Assembly: GCA_938008165.1 (NCBI GenBank)
Contig: CALLLP010000004.1
Coordinates: 62,001 to 126,000 of the forward strand
Source of the DNA: an uncultured Neomegalonema sp.
GTDB taxonomy: Bacteria; Pseudomonadota; Alphaproteobacteria; Rhodobacterales; Rhodobacteraceae
Length of the DNA: 64,000 nucleotides
Direction: 5' to 3'
The notes beneath the pieces are model-generated. The model did no database searches and was not told the DNA's origin. It worked only from the letters and a program-made list of their open reading frames with translations. Shown one piece after another: positions 33,545 through 41,640 of the stretch. Both the position numbers and the translations under genes were made by a program. Numbering within the stretch: position 1 is the stretch's first letter; every line of letters begins with the position of its first letter.

Positions 33545-34726
33545 TTATCCGCTGCCGCGCCGAAAACCGCTCCGTAATCCCATCACCGCGCCCCCGGCCA
33601 GCAATCCCCAGAATGCCCCCGAGATCCCGAAAAGCGACAGCCCGGACGCCGCCGCCAGAAACGTCACAGCCGCGGCATCCCGGCTCTCCGGCTTGTCAAA
33701 TGCGGCCACCGCCGCCCCGGCAAAAGCGGGGATCAGCGCCAACCCCGCCACCGCCTGCACCAGCACCGCCGGTGCCAGCGCAACGAATCCCGTCACGGCC
33801 CCCGATGCCAGCCCCAGTGCGACATAGCCCGCCCCCGCGACGATGGCGGCCCAGTATCGCTTTGCCGGATCGGGATGGGCATCCTCGCCCGCGCACATCG
33901 CGGCGGTGATCGCAGCCAGATTGACCGCATGTCCTCCGAATGGCGCGCAGAGCACCGAGAAAAAGCCCGTCACTCCGAACCACGGCCCCGGTGTCACGGG
34001 ATAGCCGTTCGACTGCATCACCGCGACGCCGGGGATATTCTGCGAGGCCATGGTCACGATGAACAGCGGCACCGCAATACTCAGCGTCCCTGCCAATGTG
34101 ATATCCGGCCATGTGGGCATTGCGGTGGGCACCGCATTCTCGCCCAATGCCGCCAAGGCCCCCGGTTCCATCTCAACCCCGGTCGCGACAACCGCGACAA
34201 AAGCTGCGAGCGCAGCGGGCACGGCCCAAAGCCGGTGGACCATCCCGCCCAGAACCCAGGCCCCCAGAATCGGCACCCCCAGTGCTGGCATATCCACCAC
34301 CGCCCGAAACGGTGCAAGGCACAGCCCCAGCAGGATCCCGGCCAGCATCGCATTGGCCAGCGGTGCCGGAATCGCCGCTGCCGCTCTCCCCAGCGGTCGC
34401 CACAGCCCCGCGATGAACAGCAACCCCCCGCACAGCAGGAACGCTCCCACTGCCCTATCGAATCCCCCGACATCCCCCGTCGTCACCAGCAATGCGGCCC
34501 CCGGCGTTGACCATGCCACGCTCAGGGGCAATCGCGCGCGCAGGCTCAGCACGATCCCCGCCACGCCCATGGCGACGGACAGTGCCATCAATCCCGACGC
34601 AGCCTGTGCCGCGCTCGCCCCCACGGCTGTTAGCCCCTGCAAGACGACGGCGAACGAGCTGGCAAAGCCGACAAAGGCCACCAGCAGGCCCGTAAACACG
34701 GCCGAAGCCGAAAGATCCCGCAGCAT
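33545..34726 (-). CDS. benE: BenE family benzoate/H+ symporter-like transporter
   Basis: About 393 residues with around twelve hydrophobic helices. Family features include the start DLSASAVFTGLLVAFVGFASS, LPLSVAWSTPGAALL, IPLFIVTMASQNIPGV-like (here VPLFIVTMASQNIPGVAVM), NGYPVTPGPWFGVTGFFSVL and APFGGHAVNLAAITAAMCAG, all typical of the benzoate transporter BenE in the nucleobase-transporter superfamily. AAGGGG lies 6 bases before ATG 34726, so this start is preferred over two upstream in-frame ATGs. No benzoate-degradation genes are nearby. It is minus-strand cargo directly before the capsid gene. Confidence 0.9.
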   Translation of the reverse strand: MLRDLSASAVFTGLLVAFVGFASSFAVVLQGLTAVGASAAQAASGLMALSVAMGVAGIVLSLRARLPLSVAWSTPGAALLVTTGDVGGFDRAVGAFLLCGGLLFIAGLWRPLGRAAAAIPAPLANAMLAGILLGLCLAPFRAVVDMPALGVPILGAWVLGGMVHRLWAVPAALAAFVAVVATGVEMEPGALAALGENAVPTAMPTWPDITLAGTLSIAVPLFIVTMASQNIPGVAVMQSNGYPVTPGPWFGVTGFFSVLCAPFGGHAVNLAAITAAMCAGEDAHPDPAKRYWAAIVAGAGYVALGLASGAVTGFVALAPAVLVQAVAGLALIPAFAGAAVAAFDKPESRDAAAVTFLAAASGLSLFGISGAFWGLLAGGAVMGLRSGFRRGSG

Positions 34727-34852
34727 CGATCGCCCCTTGCTCATTCGATTGCACGCATACACCAAAAAACGCGCAATTGATCATTTTACACTTGCCGTAC
34801 GCTCCTGAAGTATGTTTAGAACATAATAGGAACAAAAAAGGAATTCCTGCCC

Positions 34853-36034
34853 ATGTCCCTTGACTATACCGATCCTAATTCGCCTGATGCGACGCCCGAC
34901 GTCAAGTCGGCCCTGACGGGTTTCGCCGCCGATTTTCGCGGTTTTCGCAGCGATCTTGACCGCCGCCTCGCAGAACAGGCCACCCGCCTTGATGCCCTTG
35001 ATCGCAAGGCCGTCGCCGCCTCGCGCCCTCATCTCTCCTCGACCCGCGCCGATGCCACGACCCCCCATCGCAAGGCTTTCGCCGCCTATGTTCGGCAGGG
35101 CGATGAAGACCGCGTGCGCAGCCTCGATATCGAGGAAAAGGCGCTTTCCACTGCCGTTGCCGCCGAAGGTGGTGTCCTCGTCGATCCTCAGACGGCCCAT
35201 CGCATCGAATCGGTCCTGCGCGCCTCGTCGTCGCTTCGCGCCATCGCTCGCATCGTTCAGGTCGATGCCACCGCCTATGATGCCCTGATCGATCATACCG
35301 AGATGGGCGCGGCATGGATCACCGAATCCACCACGATTTCCGACACGGTGACCCCCAGCATCGATCGCATTTCGATCCCCCTGCACGAGTTGAGCGCCAC
35401 GCCGAAGGCTTCCCAGCGCCTGCTCGATGACAGTGCCTTCGATGTCGAGGGTTGGCTCGCAGAGCGCATCGCCGACCGTTTCGCCCGCGCCGAGAACGCT
35501 GCCTTCATCGATGGCGATGGCGTTGATAAGCCAAAGGGCATTCTTGCCCATCCGGCTGTCGATAACGCTTCGTGGTCATGGGGATCGCTTGGCACCGTCA
35601 GCACCGGCGCCGATGGCGGTTTCGCCCCCTCCGATCCCGGCGATGCTCTGGTTGAGTTGGTCTATGCATTGCCTGCGGGATACCGCGCGAATGCCGCCTT
35701 CCTGATGAATTCCGCCACGGCGGGTGCGGTTCGCAAGTTGAAAGACGCCGATGGCCGCTATCTCTGGGCCGAAGGTCTCACCGAGGGTCAGCCCGCGCGT
35801 CTTCTGGGCTATCCTGTCCTGATCGTCGAGGATATGCCCGATATCGGATCGGCCAGCCGTGCCGTTGCCTTCGGCGATTTCCGCGCCGCCTATACCATTG
35901 CCGAGCGCCCGGACCTGCGCGTCCTGCGCGATCCCTACAGCGCCAAGCCGCATGTCCTGTTCTACGCGACCCGCCGCGTAGGGGGCGACGTGACGGATTT
36001 CGCGGCGATCAAGCTGTTGGAATTCTCGGCCTGA
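34853..36034 (+). CDS. GTA major capsid protein (gp5, HK97 fold)
   Basis: A 393-residue HK97-type capsid protein. The N-terminal 90 residues form a helical, charged scaffold-like delta domain (FRGFRSDLDRRLAEQATRL) that the prohead protease would remove. The shell domain follows (VLVDPQTAHRIESVLRASSSLRAIARIV, then ESTTISDTVTPSIDRISIPLHEL, AERIADRFARAENAAFIDGDG, and the C-terminal GDFRAAYTIAERPDLRVLRDPYSAKPHVLFYATRRVGGDV). AAAAGGAATT lies upstream of the ATG. Length and motifs match RcGTA gp5. Confidence 0.95.
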   Translation: MSLDYTDPNSPDATPDVKSALTGFAADFRGFRSDLDRRLAEQATRLDALDRKAVAASRPHLSSTRADATTPHRKAFAAYVRQGDEDRVRSLDIEEKALSTAVAAEGGVLVDPQTAHRIESVLRASSSLRAIARIVQVDATAYDALIDHTEMGAAWITESTTISDTVTPSIDRISIPLHELSATPKASQRLLDDSAFDVEGWLAERIADRFARAENAAFIDGDGVDKPKGILAHPAVDNASWSWGSLGTVSTGADGGFAPSDPGDALVELVYALPAGYRANAAFLMNSATAGAVRKLKDADGRYLWAEGLTEGQPARLLGYPVLIVEDMPDIGSASRAVAFGDFRAAYTIAERPDLRVLRDPYSAKPHVLFYATRRVGGDVTDFAAIKLLEFSA

Positions 36035-36312
36035 TCCACCCCTGACATTGCCGGATTTCCCGGCCCCGCCCTTCGCCACCACGGCGAAGCCCGCCGCAGG
36101 ATACGCTTCTTGCGGCGGGACGATGGCGCCTTGCGATCCGGTTGGTGTCTCCTTCAGCCGTTGCAGGGCGTTTCTCCCCCGTGTTTCGGGCGGTTTTGCC
36201 CCTCCCGCAGACCTCCGAAACACCCCCGGCTCTCCGGCGCGGACCCCGCCATGGCGTCCCCTCCCTTCGCCCGCCGTCGCCGGAGAGCCTTTTCGTACAG
36301 GAAGCCCGCGCC

Positions 36313-36861
36313 ATGTCCCTTTCCCGTCAGTCGCCCCCCGCCAATCTGGTTATCACCCCCGATGCCTTGGCCGAACATCTTCGCTTGCCCCATGCGGCGC
36401 CGGAAACCGAACAGACCGTCGAGCTGACGACCCTGATCCGCGCTGCCACTTCTGCCATCGAGCGCCGCTTGGATACGGCAATGATATCGCAGGAATGGCT
36501 TTGGCGAACCGCTGATATTTCTGCTGGCCTGCCTCTCGCGCCCGTCCTGTCGGTCGACAGTATCGAGCATGTTACGCCTGCTGGCCTGCGAACGCTTTGG
36601 ACCGGCTGGTCCCTTCTGCCCCCGCCGCCCCGTGCCCGCCTCATGACACCCTCTTTCCCGGTTGGTGGCCATGCGGAAGTGCGCTTTACGGCAGGGTATG
36701 GCACGACCGCCGAGGATACCCCTGAGGATCTGCGCCATGCTGTCATGTTGCTGGCCGCACATTTCTATGAAAACCGCGAAGCCACCACGGATTCCCGCGA
36801 CCCGCTTCCGCTGGGCGTTGCGGGGCTGCTCGCGCCCTACAGCCCGATCCGGCTTTCCTGA
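36313..36861 (+). CDS. GTA head-tail connector protein (gp6)
   Basis: About 182 residues of the phage gp6-like/phiE125 gp8 adaptor family that docks under the portal. Typical segments are VELTTLIRAATSAIERRLDTAM, SVDSIEHVTP, VRFTAGYGTTAEDTPEDLRHAVMLLAAHFYENRE and the C-terminal LPLGVAGLLAPYSPIRLS. The frame is open for 57 codons upstream, but ATG 36313 gives the family N-terminus. A 278-base gap separates it from the capsid gene; nothing recognisable lies in that gap. Confidence 0.88.
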   Translation: MSLSRQSPPANLVITPDALAEHLRLPHAAPETEQTVELTTLIRAATSAIERRLDTAMISQEWLWRTADISAGLPLAPVLSVDSIEHVTPAGLRTLWTGWSLLPPPPRARLMTPSFPVGGHAEVRFTAGYGTTAEDTPEDLRHAVMLLAAHFYENREATTDSRDPLPLGVAGLLAPYSPIRLS

Positions 36862-36929
36862 GCCGCTCGCCGTCCCGCTGACCCCATGGCCCTTCAGATC
36901 AATCTGAGAAATCACGGAGATGCCTGCCC

Positions 36930-37265
36930 ATGCAAACCCCCCCGCCTCTGCGCCGTCGCGCCCGGCTGGAGACCCCGACAGAAGCCCCTGACGGTTCGGG
37001 CGGTGCGGCCCCCGGCTGGCTTACGCTTGCCGATCATTGGGTCGCCCTGATCCCCGTTTCGGGACAGGAATCCTACGTGGGCGCGCGCGAGACCGCCACG
37101 ATCACCCATCGCATTCTGCTGCGATGTCCCCGCACCCTGCGCCCCCGCCCGGATCAGCGTTTTGTCATCGCCGAGCGCATTTTCGCTATCCGCGCCGTCT
37201 TCGACCGTGACGGTCGGGGCCGGTTTTTGACCTGTCTTGTCGAGGAGGGACGTTCCGAGCCATGA
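36930..37265 (+). CDS. GTA head closure / stopper protein (gp7)
   Basis: A 111-residue small beta-rich protein of the SPP1 gp16-type head-closure (head-tail adaptor) family: LRRRARLETPTEAPDGSGG at the N-terminus, WLTLADHWVALIPVSGQE, ITHRILLRCPRTLRPRPDQRF and the closing FLTCLVEEG. The GGAG ribosome site is 11 bases upstream. It overlaps the next start by 4 bases. Confidence 0.88.
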   Translation: MQTPPPLRRRARLETPTEAPDGSGGAAPGWLTLADHWVALIPVSGQESYVGARETATITHRILLRCPRTLRPRPDQRFVIAERIFAIRAVFDRDGRGRFLTCLVEEGRSEP

Positions 37266-37687
37266 AGTTATCCCTGTCGCTGCAAAAGGCGCTCCTGACC
37301 CATCTCCTCGCCTATCAGCCTTTGACCGAGGCGTTGGGCGGCCCCAATATCCACGATGCGCCTCCCCATGCGTCCTCCGGTGCGAGGGCCAGCCTCTACC
37401 TTGTCATCGGGGATGAGACGATCAACGCTTTCTCGACCCAGACGACCGAGGGAGCCGAACACGAGATCGTCCTCAGCCTCTGGTCTGCGATCCGGGGCTA
37501 TGCAGCGCTCAAATCGGCCATGGCCGCGCTTTACGATGCCTTGGAGGAAACTCCCCTGACGCTCACGGGTGGCACGGTCGTCTCCTTGCGGTTTCTGGCG
37601 GCCCGTACCAGCCGCGAGAGCAGGGGTCGGCTTCGCCGCGCCGACTGTCGCTTTCGCCTTCTTGTGGAACACGACCCGGAAAGCTAA
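37262..37687 (+). CDS. GTA tail terminator protein (gp8, DUF3168)
   Basis: A 141-residue DUF3168 protein, the tail-completion or terminator protein at the head-tail interface. Diagnostic stretches: LQKALLTHLLAYQPLTEALGG, IHDAPPHASSGARASLYLVIGD, HEIVLSLWSAIRGYAALKSAMAALYDAL and the FLAARTSRESRGRLRRADCRF end. GGAGGGA precedes the ATG, which overlaps the gp7 stop. This is the last GTA gene before the fourth interruption. Confidence 0.9.
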   Translation: MKLSLSLQKALLTHLLAYQPLTEALGGPNIHDAPPHASSGARASLYLVIGDETINAFSTQTTEGAEHEIVLSLWSAIRGYAALKSAMAALYDALEETPLTLTGGTVVSLRFLAARTSRESRGRLRRADCRFRLLVEHDPES

Positions 37688-37717
37688 TCTGCGCCTGTAT
37701 ATCAGGAGATCGCCTTC

Positions 37718-38116
37718 ATGCCGACCGACCGCCCGCCCCGCCGTTCCCTTGTCGCTTGGCTCATCCCGATCGGCGCTTTCGTGGCTGGAGTGGCCGTGAC
37801 CATGATGGTCGCCCCAAAACCCGCGCCGCCGCCGGAGGCCGCTATCCCCACCTTTGGGGTTGCCGGTTCCGATATATCCTCCGGCGCGGGCGTTGGCACT
37901 CCCGATGACAGTCTTCTCCAGATGGAGCTTGGCCTCTTTCGCGACATCAATGATCAGTTCGTCGAGCAATTGCGCCGCTACGAAACGCGATTGCGCGCCA
38001 TCGCGAATACTGCCGCTGAAGAGGGCGCCCCGCAATCCGCTGATTTAATGCGCGAATTCGCTTTGGAGACCGAGCTTTTGATCGACCGCTATGACCTCAT
38101 TCTGAAGAATAAATAA
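37718..38116 (+). CDS. membrane-anchored coiled-coil small protein inside the GTA cluster
   Basis: A 132-residue protein with a short basic N-terminus, one membrane helix (LVAWLIPIGAFVAGVAVTMMV, about residues 11-31), a Pro/Ala-rich linker and a helical C-terminus rich in charged residues (LFRDINDQFVEQLRRYETRLRAI, LETELLIDRYDLILKNK). AGGAG lies 8 bases upstream of the ATG. It is on the GTA strand, 30 bases after gp8, but no counterpart is known to me in RcGTA. The topology (N-in, long periplasmic helix) recalls an i-spanin, but this may be coincidence. Confidence 0.65.
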   Translation: MPTDRPPRRSLVAWLIPIGAFVAGVAVTMMVAPKPAPPPEAAIPTFGVAGSDISSGAGVGTPDDSLLQMELGLFRDINDQFVEQLRRYETRLRAIANTAAEEGAPQSADLMREFALETELLIDRYDLILKNK

Positions 38117-38312
38117 TCAGGTTAAACGTCATCGGCATAAGGCAAGGGGGGCATAAAACGCCCATTCTTGGGAATTTCTGACCCCTTGGATCGCTTTTTA
38201 TAATAAAAATTGTTTTTCGACGGAACCATATGACGCTTTGGGATTTTATTATCTTGTAAGGCGCTGTCAGATCTGGGCATCGCGTCAGGAAAATGACTTT
38301 TTGGAGTGATCC

Positions 38313-38387
38313 ATGCGTAGTATTATTTACCTTGTCGGTCTTGTGGTAATCGTTCTCTTTATTCTTCGCATGCTGGGCATCGCCTAG
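38313..38387 (+). CDS. 24-residue membrane micropeptide
   Basis: ATG 38313 to TAG 38385-38387 encodes a very hydrophobic peptide starting MRSIIYLVGLVVIVLFILRM and ending LGIA. GGAG lies 7 bases upstream at a good spacing, in a region with otherwise no coding signal, and an intrinsic terminator follows about 105 bases later. Similar one-helix micropeptides occur in alphaproteobacteria as far as I recall; function unknown. Its size puts it below normal gene-calling thresholds. Confidence 0.6.
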   Translation: MRSIIYLVGLVVIVLFILRMLGIA

Positions 38388-38492
38388 CGCTTCCAGACGC
38401 GCAGATTTCTGTTGTGTTGATCGTTTCCCTTCTTTGTTGCTGAGATTATCCGCTTTTTCTCGCAGTATCTGGTTTCTCCCCGACCACCTCAC

Positions 38493-38520
38493 AGCCCCGC
38501 TTCGGCGGGGCTTTTTCTTT
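38493..38520 (+). terminator. intrinsic terminator immediately before the GTA tail-tube gene
   Basis: Perfect 8-bp stem AGCCCCGC (38493-38500) / GCGGGGCT (38505-38512) with a TTCG tetraloop, followed by TTTTCTTT. It lies 17 bases before the gp9 start and would stop transcripts coming from the head genes or from the micropeptide gene. Confidence 0.9.
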
Positions 38521-38536
38521 GCCGAAAGGACATTTC

Positions 38537-38944
38537 ATGCCCATCCAGAAAGGGCGCGACCTTCTGCTCAAGCTCGATATCGGCGGCACCTTCACGACCG
38601 TCGCCGGTCTGCGGACTAGCCGGATCGCCCTCAACGCCCAGACCGTCGACATCACCACCCGCGAAAGCGCTGGCCGCTGGCGCGAATTGCTGGCGGGTGC
38701 GGGTATTCGCTCCGCGTCACTCAGCGGGGCGGGTTTGTTTACCGATGCCAGTGCCGATGCCGCCATCCGCGCTTTGTTCTTCGATACCGACATTGCATCA
38801 TGGCAGGTGATTTTGCCTGATTTCGGCACGCTCGAAGGCCCGTTCCAACTGACCGCCCTCGAATTCTCCGGCGAGCATGACGGGGCCATCGCCTACGACC
38901 TCACCCTCGCTTCCGCTGGCGAGTTGGCCTTCACCGCCGAATAG
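38537..38944 (+). CDS. GTA major tail protein / tail tube (gp9)
   Basis: A 135-residue protein of the phage major tail protein TP901-1/GTA gp9 family that polymerises into the tail tube. Seen: MPIQKGRDLLLKLDIGGTFTT, TRESAGRWRELLAGAGIRSASLSGAGLF and LPDFGTLEGPFQLTALEFSGEHDG. The GAAAGGA ribosome site precedes ATG 38537; an ATG 6 codons upstream lies too close to the terminator. It begins a compact GTA tail block. Confidence 0.92.
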   Translation: MPIQKGRDLLLKLDIGGTFTTVAGLRTSRIALNAQTVDITTRESAGRWRELLAGAGIRSASLSGAGLFTDASADAAIRALFFDTDIASWQVILPDFGTLEGPFQLTALEFSGEHDGAIAYDLTLASAGELAFTAE

Positions 38945-38961
38945 CTGCGAGTACCCCACCC

Positions 38962-39273
38962 ATGCCCAATCCCCAACGCGGCGAGATCGAGGCCGTTCTC
39001 GATGGCCGGTCCCGCACGCTTTGCCTGACCCTTGGCGCACTTGCCGAGCTGGAAACCACCCTTGCATCCCCTGATCTGATGACCTTGGCCGAACGTTTCG
39101 AGACCGGCCATCTCTCTGCCCGTGATGCCATTGCCGTGATCGGCGCGGGCCTGCGCGGTGCGGGGGGCAGTGATACTGATGCCGATGTTGCCGCCATGCG
39201 CCTGGATGGGGCGGCGGTCAGCGCCATCGCCCTTGTCGCGGCGCTTCTCAAAGCGGCTTTTGAGACCCCATGA
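38962..39273 (+). CDS. GTA tail chaperone-like protein (gp10)
   Basis: A 103-residue GTA gp10 family protein: PQRGEIEAVLDGRSRTLCLTLGALAELE, then DLMTLAERFETGHLSARDAIAVIGAGLRGAG. Together with the overlapping gp10.1 frame it occupies the position of the G and GT tail-assembly chaperones of tailed phages, just upstream of the tape measure. It overlaps the next start by 4 bases. Confidence 0.9.
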   Translation: MPNPQRGEIEAVLDGRSRTLCLTLGALAELETTLASPDLMTLAERFETGHLSARDAIAVIGAGLRGAGGSDTDADVAAMRLDGAAVSAIALVAALLKAAFETP

Positions 39274-39470
39274 ACTGGCCCGCCCTAATGGGCTTCGGCC
39301 TTGGCATCCTGCGCCTGCCCCCCTCGGTTTTCTGGGCCATGACCCCCCGCGAGCTAACCCTCGCCGCCCGTGCGCGTCATGGCCCCGGTGCCACGGTGGC
39401 TGTGCCCATGGAGCCTGAGGCCCTGTCCGACCTGCGTGCCCGCTATCCGGATGATCCCCATGTCCCCTGA
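39270..39470 (+). CDS. GTA phage tail assembly chaperone (gp10.1)
   Basis: A 66-residue protein, MNWPALMGFGLGILRLPPSV followed by FWAMTPRELTLAAR, matching the short GTA tail assembly chaperone whose W-x-L-P-x-x-FW-x-MTPREL pattern is distinctive. The start overlaps the gp10 stop, and its own end overlaps the tape-measure start. Confidence 0.88.
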   Translation: MNWPALMGFGLGILRLPPSVFWAMTPRELTLAARARHGPGATVAVPMEPEALSDLRARYPDDPHVP

Positions 39471-40143
39471 CACTCCCCCCGATCTTGCCTCCCTGAGCGC
39501 CGACATTGCCGCCATTCCCGGTGCGCTGCGCAATGCCTTTGCGGCCAGCCGCACCACCTTTACGGCCATGGGCGATGGTGTCCGCGCCACCCGTGCCGAA
39601 ATCGCCCGTACGACCGAGGCCAGCAAAATCCTCTCCCAGACCCTTTCCAGCGGTCTTGACCGCGCTTTTACATCGGCCCTCAAGGACGGCGCGAAACTGT
39701 CCGATGTTTTGCGCAGCCTCGCGCTCGACGTTTCCGGTTCCATCGCCTCCAAAGCCATCGGCGGCCTGACCGGACAGGTCAGCGACCTCCTTGGCGGTGC
39801 TCTTGGTCAGGGCATTGGCAGCATCTTCGGGTTTGCCAAGGGAGCGGCTTTCGATTCCGGCAAGGTCCGCGCATTCGCCAATGGCGGCATTGTCAACGGT
39901 CCGACCCTCTTTCCCATGCAGGGCGCGACGGGCCTGATGGGCGAGGCAGGCCCCGAAGCCATCCTCCCGCTCCAGCGCACGGCGGATGGCCGCTTGGGCG
40001 TTGCGGCGGGGCAGGGGGGCGGTGGTGCCCCCTCGATCACCGTCAACATCGTCACTCAGGATGCCGACAGCTTTGCCCGATCCCGCACTCAGGTCGCCGC
40101 CACCCTCGCCCGCGCCGTCGACCGGGGGCGGCGTAATCTCTAA
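39460..40143 (+). CDS. GTA tail tape measure protein (gp11)
   Basis: About 227 residues, short like the RcGTA tape measure, consistent with a short tail. ATG 39460 is preferred; 39451 is also in frame. The N-terminal half is helical (IAAIPGALRNAFAASRTTF). The central Gly/Ala stretch (GQVSDLLGGALGQGIGSIFGF) is membrane-like. The C-terminus contains FANGGIVNGPTLFPMQGATGL followed by GEAGPEAILPL, the standard GTA/phage tape-measure C-terminal motif. Confidence 0.92.
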   Translation: MSPDTPPDLASLSADIAAIPGALRNAFAASRTTFTAMGDGVRATRAEIARTTEASKILSQTLSSGLDRAFTSALKDGAKLSDVLRSLALDVSGSIASKAIGGLTGQVSDLLGGALGQGIGSIFGFAKGAAFDSGKVRAFANGGIVNGPTLFPMQGATGLMGEAGPEAILPLQRTADGRLGVAAGQGGGGAPSITVNIVTQDADSFARSRTQVAATLARAVDRGRRNL

Positions 40144-40163
40144 GCCAACCCCCATGAGGCCCC

Positions 40164-40781
40164 ATGCCCGCCTTTCACGATACCCGCTTTCCCACGAATA
40201 TTTCCCTCAATGCCAGCGGCGGGCCGGAGCGCCTCACGCGCATCGTCACCCTCGCCAGCGGCCATGAGGAGCGCAATACCCCTTGGGCGCAATCCCGCCG
40301 CCGTTACGAGGCGGGTTACGGTGTTCGGTCTCTTGACGACATCCACGCCGTCATCGCGTTTTTCGAGGCGCGCCGGGGTCGTCTCCACGGGTTTCGCTGG
40401 AAGGATTGGGCCGATTACCGCTCCGGTCCTCCCTCTGCGATTCCCGGTCCCCTGGATCAGCGCATCGCCATCGCCGATGGAACGACGACCCGCTTTGCGC
40501 TGATAAAGACCTATGCGTCGGGTTCTGCCGCCGAGATTCGCCCGATCACTCACCCCGTCGCAGGCAGTGTCACCGTCGCTCTCGACGGTATCCCGACCGC
40601 TGCCACAATCGATGAAGGCACCATCACTTTCGCCGCCCCGCCCCCCCAAGGCATCGAGATCACCGCCGGATTCGAGTTCGACACCCCCGTTCGTTTCGAT
40701 ACCGACCGCCTCGACATCAACCTTGCGGGGTTCAAGGCGGGTGAAATTCCTGCGATTCCCCTCGTTGAAATCAGGATCTGA
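40164..40781 (+). CDS. GTA distal tail protein (gp12, DUF2460)
   Basis: A 205-residue DUF2460/TIGR02217 protein forming the distal tail ring. It begins MPAFHDTRFPTNISLNASGG, followed by RLTRIVTLASGHEERNTPWAQSRRRYEAGYG, IAFFEARRGRLHGFRWKDWADY and VRFDTDRLDINLAGFKAGEIPAIPLVEIRI, all conserved in this family. It starts 20 bases after gp11 and is 1 base short of gp13. Confidence 0.95.
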   Translation: MPAFHDTRFPTNISLNASGGPERLTRIVTLASGHEERNTPWAQSRRRYEAGYGVRSLDDIHAVIAFFEARRGRLHGFRWKDWADYRSGPPSAIPGPLDQRIAIADGTTTRFALIKTYASGSAAEIRPITHPVAGSVTVALDGIPTAATIDEGTITFAAPPPQGIEITAGFEFDTPVRFDTDRLDINLAGFKAGEIPAIPLVEIRI

Positions 40782-40782
40782 T

Positions 40783-41640
40783 ATGCGTCACATCCCCGCC
40801 GTTCTTCAGGCTCATCTCGATAGCGGTGTCACGACCTTATGTCATTGCTGGGCGCTGACCCTGCGCGATACCACTCGTCTGGGCTTTACCGATCATGACC
40901 GCCCGCTCGTTTTTGACGATCTGACCTTCACCCCTGCATCGGGGCTGGATGCGGGAGCGTTGCAATCGGCCACTGGTCTTGCCCCGGATAATATCGAGGT
41001 TGTTGGCGCCTTATCCGACGAGGCCATCACCGAGACCGATCTGGAGCGGGGCCGTTTTGACGATGCCGAGGCCGATATCTACCGCGTCAACTGGGCCGAC
41101 CCGGCCCAGCGCGTGCTGTTGTTCCGGGGCAGCTTGGGAGAGACGACCCGTGGTCCTCTTGCGTTCACGGCAGAGCTGCGCAGCATGGCCCATCGCCTTG
41201 ATCAACCGCAGGGCAGGGCGTTTCTGCGCCGCTGCGATGCTGAGTTGGGCGATGCCCGCTGCGGGGTGACTTTGATGCCAGTTGGCGGCACCGTCACCGC
41301 CCTTTCCCCCCATGGCATCCTCACGGTCAGCGGCCTGCCGGATGACGGCAGCTATACCCATGGCGTCGTGACATGGACGACCGGCGCAAATGCGGCGCAT
41401 ACCGCCGCCATCCGCGACCATACCGGCCAGACCCTCACCCTCTGGTCTCCGCCCCCGGATGCGATAGCTCTTGGCGACACCTTCACCGCCACTCAAGGCT
41501 GCGATAAGCGGTTCGAGACCTGCCGCACCCGCTTTGCCAATGCGCCGCAGTTTCGGGGGTTTCCGCATATGCCGGGCGATGACTGGCTCACCGCCTATCC
41601 CCGTGAAGGTGGCGGGAATGACGGGAGCGCGCTCATATGA
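40783..41640 (+). CDS. GTA tail hub protein (gp13, DUF2163)
   Basis: A 285-residue DUF2163/TIGR02218 baseplate hub protein: HLDSGVTTLCHCWALTLRDTTRLGFTDHD, LAPDNIEVVGALSDEAITETDLERGRFDDAE, and a C-terminal Cys-containing segment (CDKRFETCRTRFANAPQFRGFPHMPGDDWL) that in RcGTA binds an iron-sulfur cluster. The frame is open upstream, but ATG 40783 follows gp12 directly and gives the family N-terminus. It overlaps gp14 by 4 bases. Confidence 0.94.
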   Translation: MRHIPAVLQAHLDSGVTTLCHCWALTLRDTTRLGFTDHDRPLVFDDLTFTPASGLDAGALQSATGLAPDNIEVVGALSDEAITETDLERGRFDDAEADIYRVNWADPAQRVLLFRGSLGETTRGPLAFTAELRSMAHRLDQPQGRAFLRRCDAELGDARCGVTLMPVGGTVTALSPHGILTVSGLPDDGSYTHGVVTWTTGANAAHTAAIRDHTGQTLTLWSPPPDAIALGDTFTATQGCDKRFETCRTRFANAPQFRGFPHMPGDDWLTAYPREGGGNDGSALI

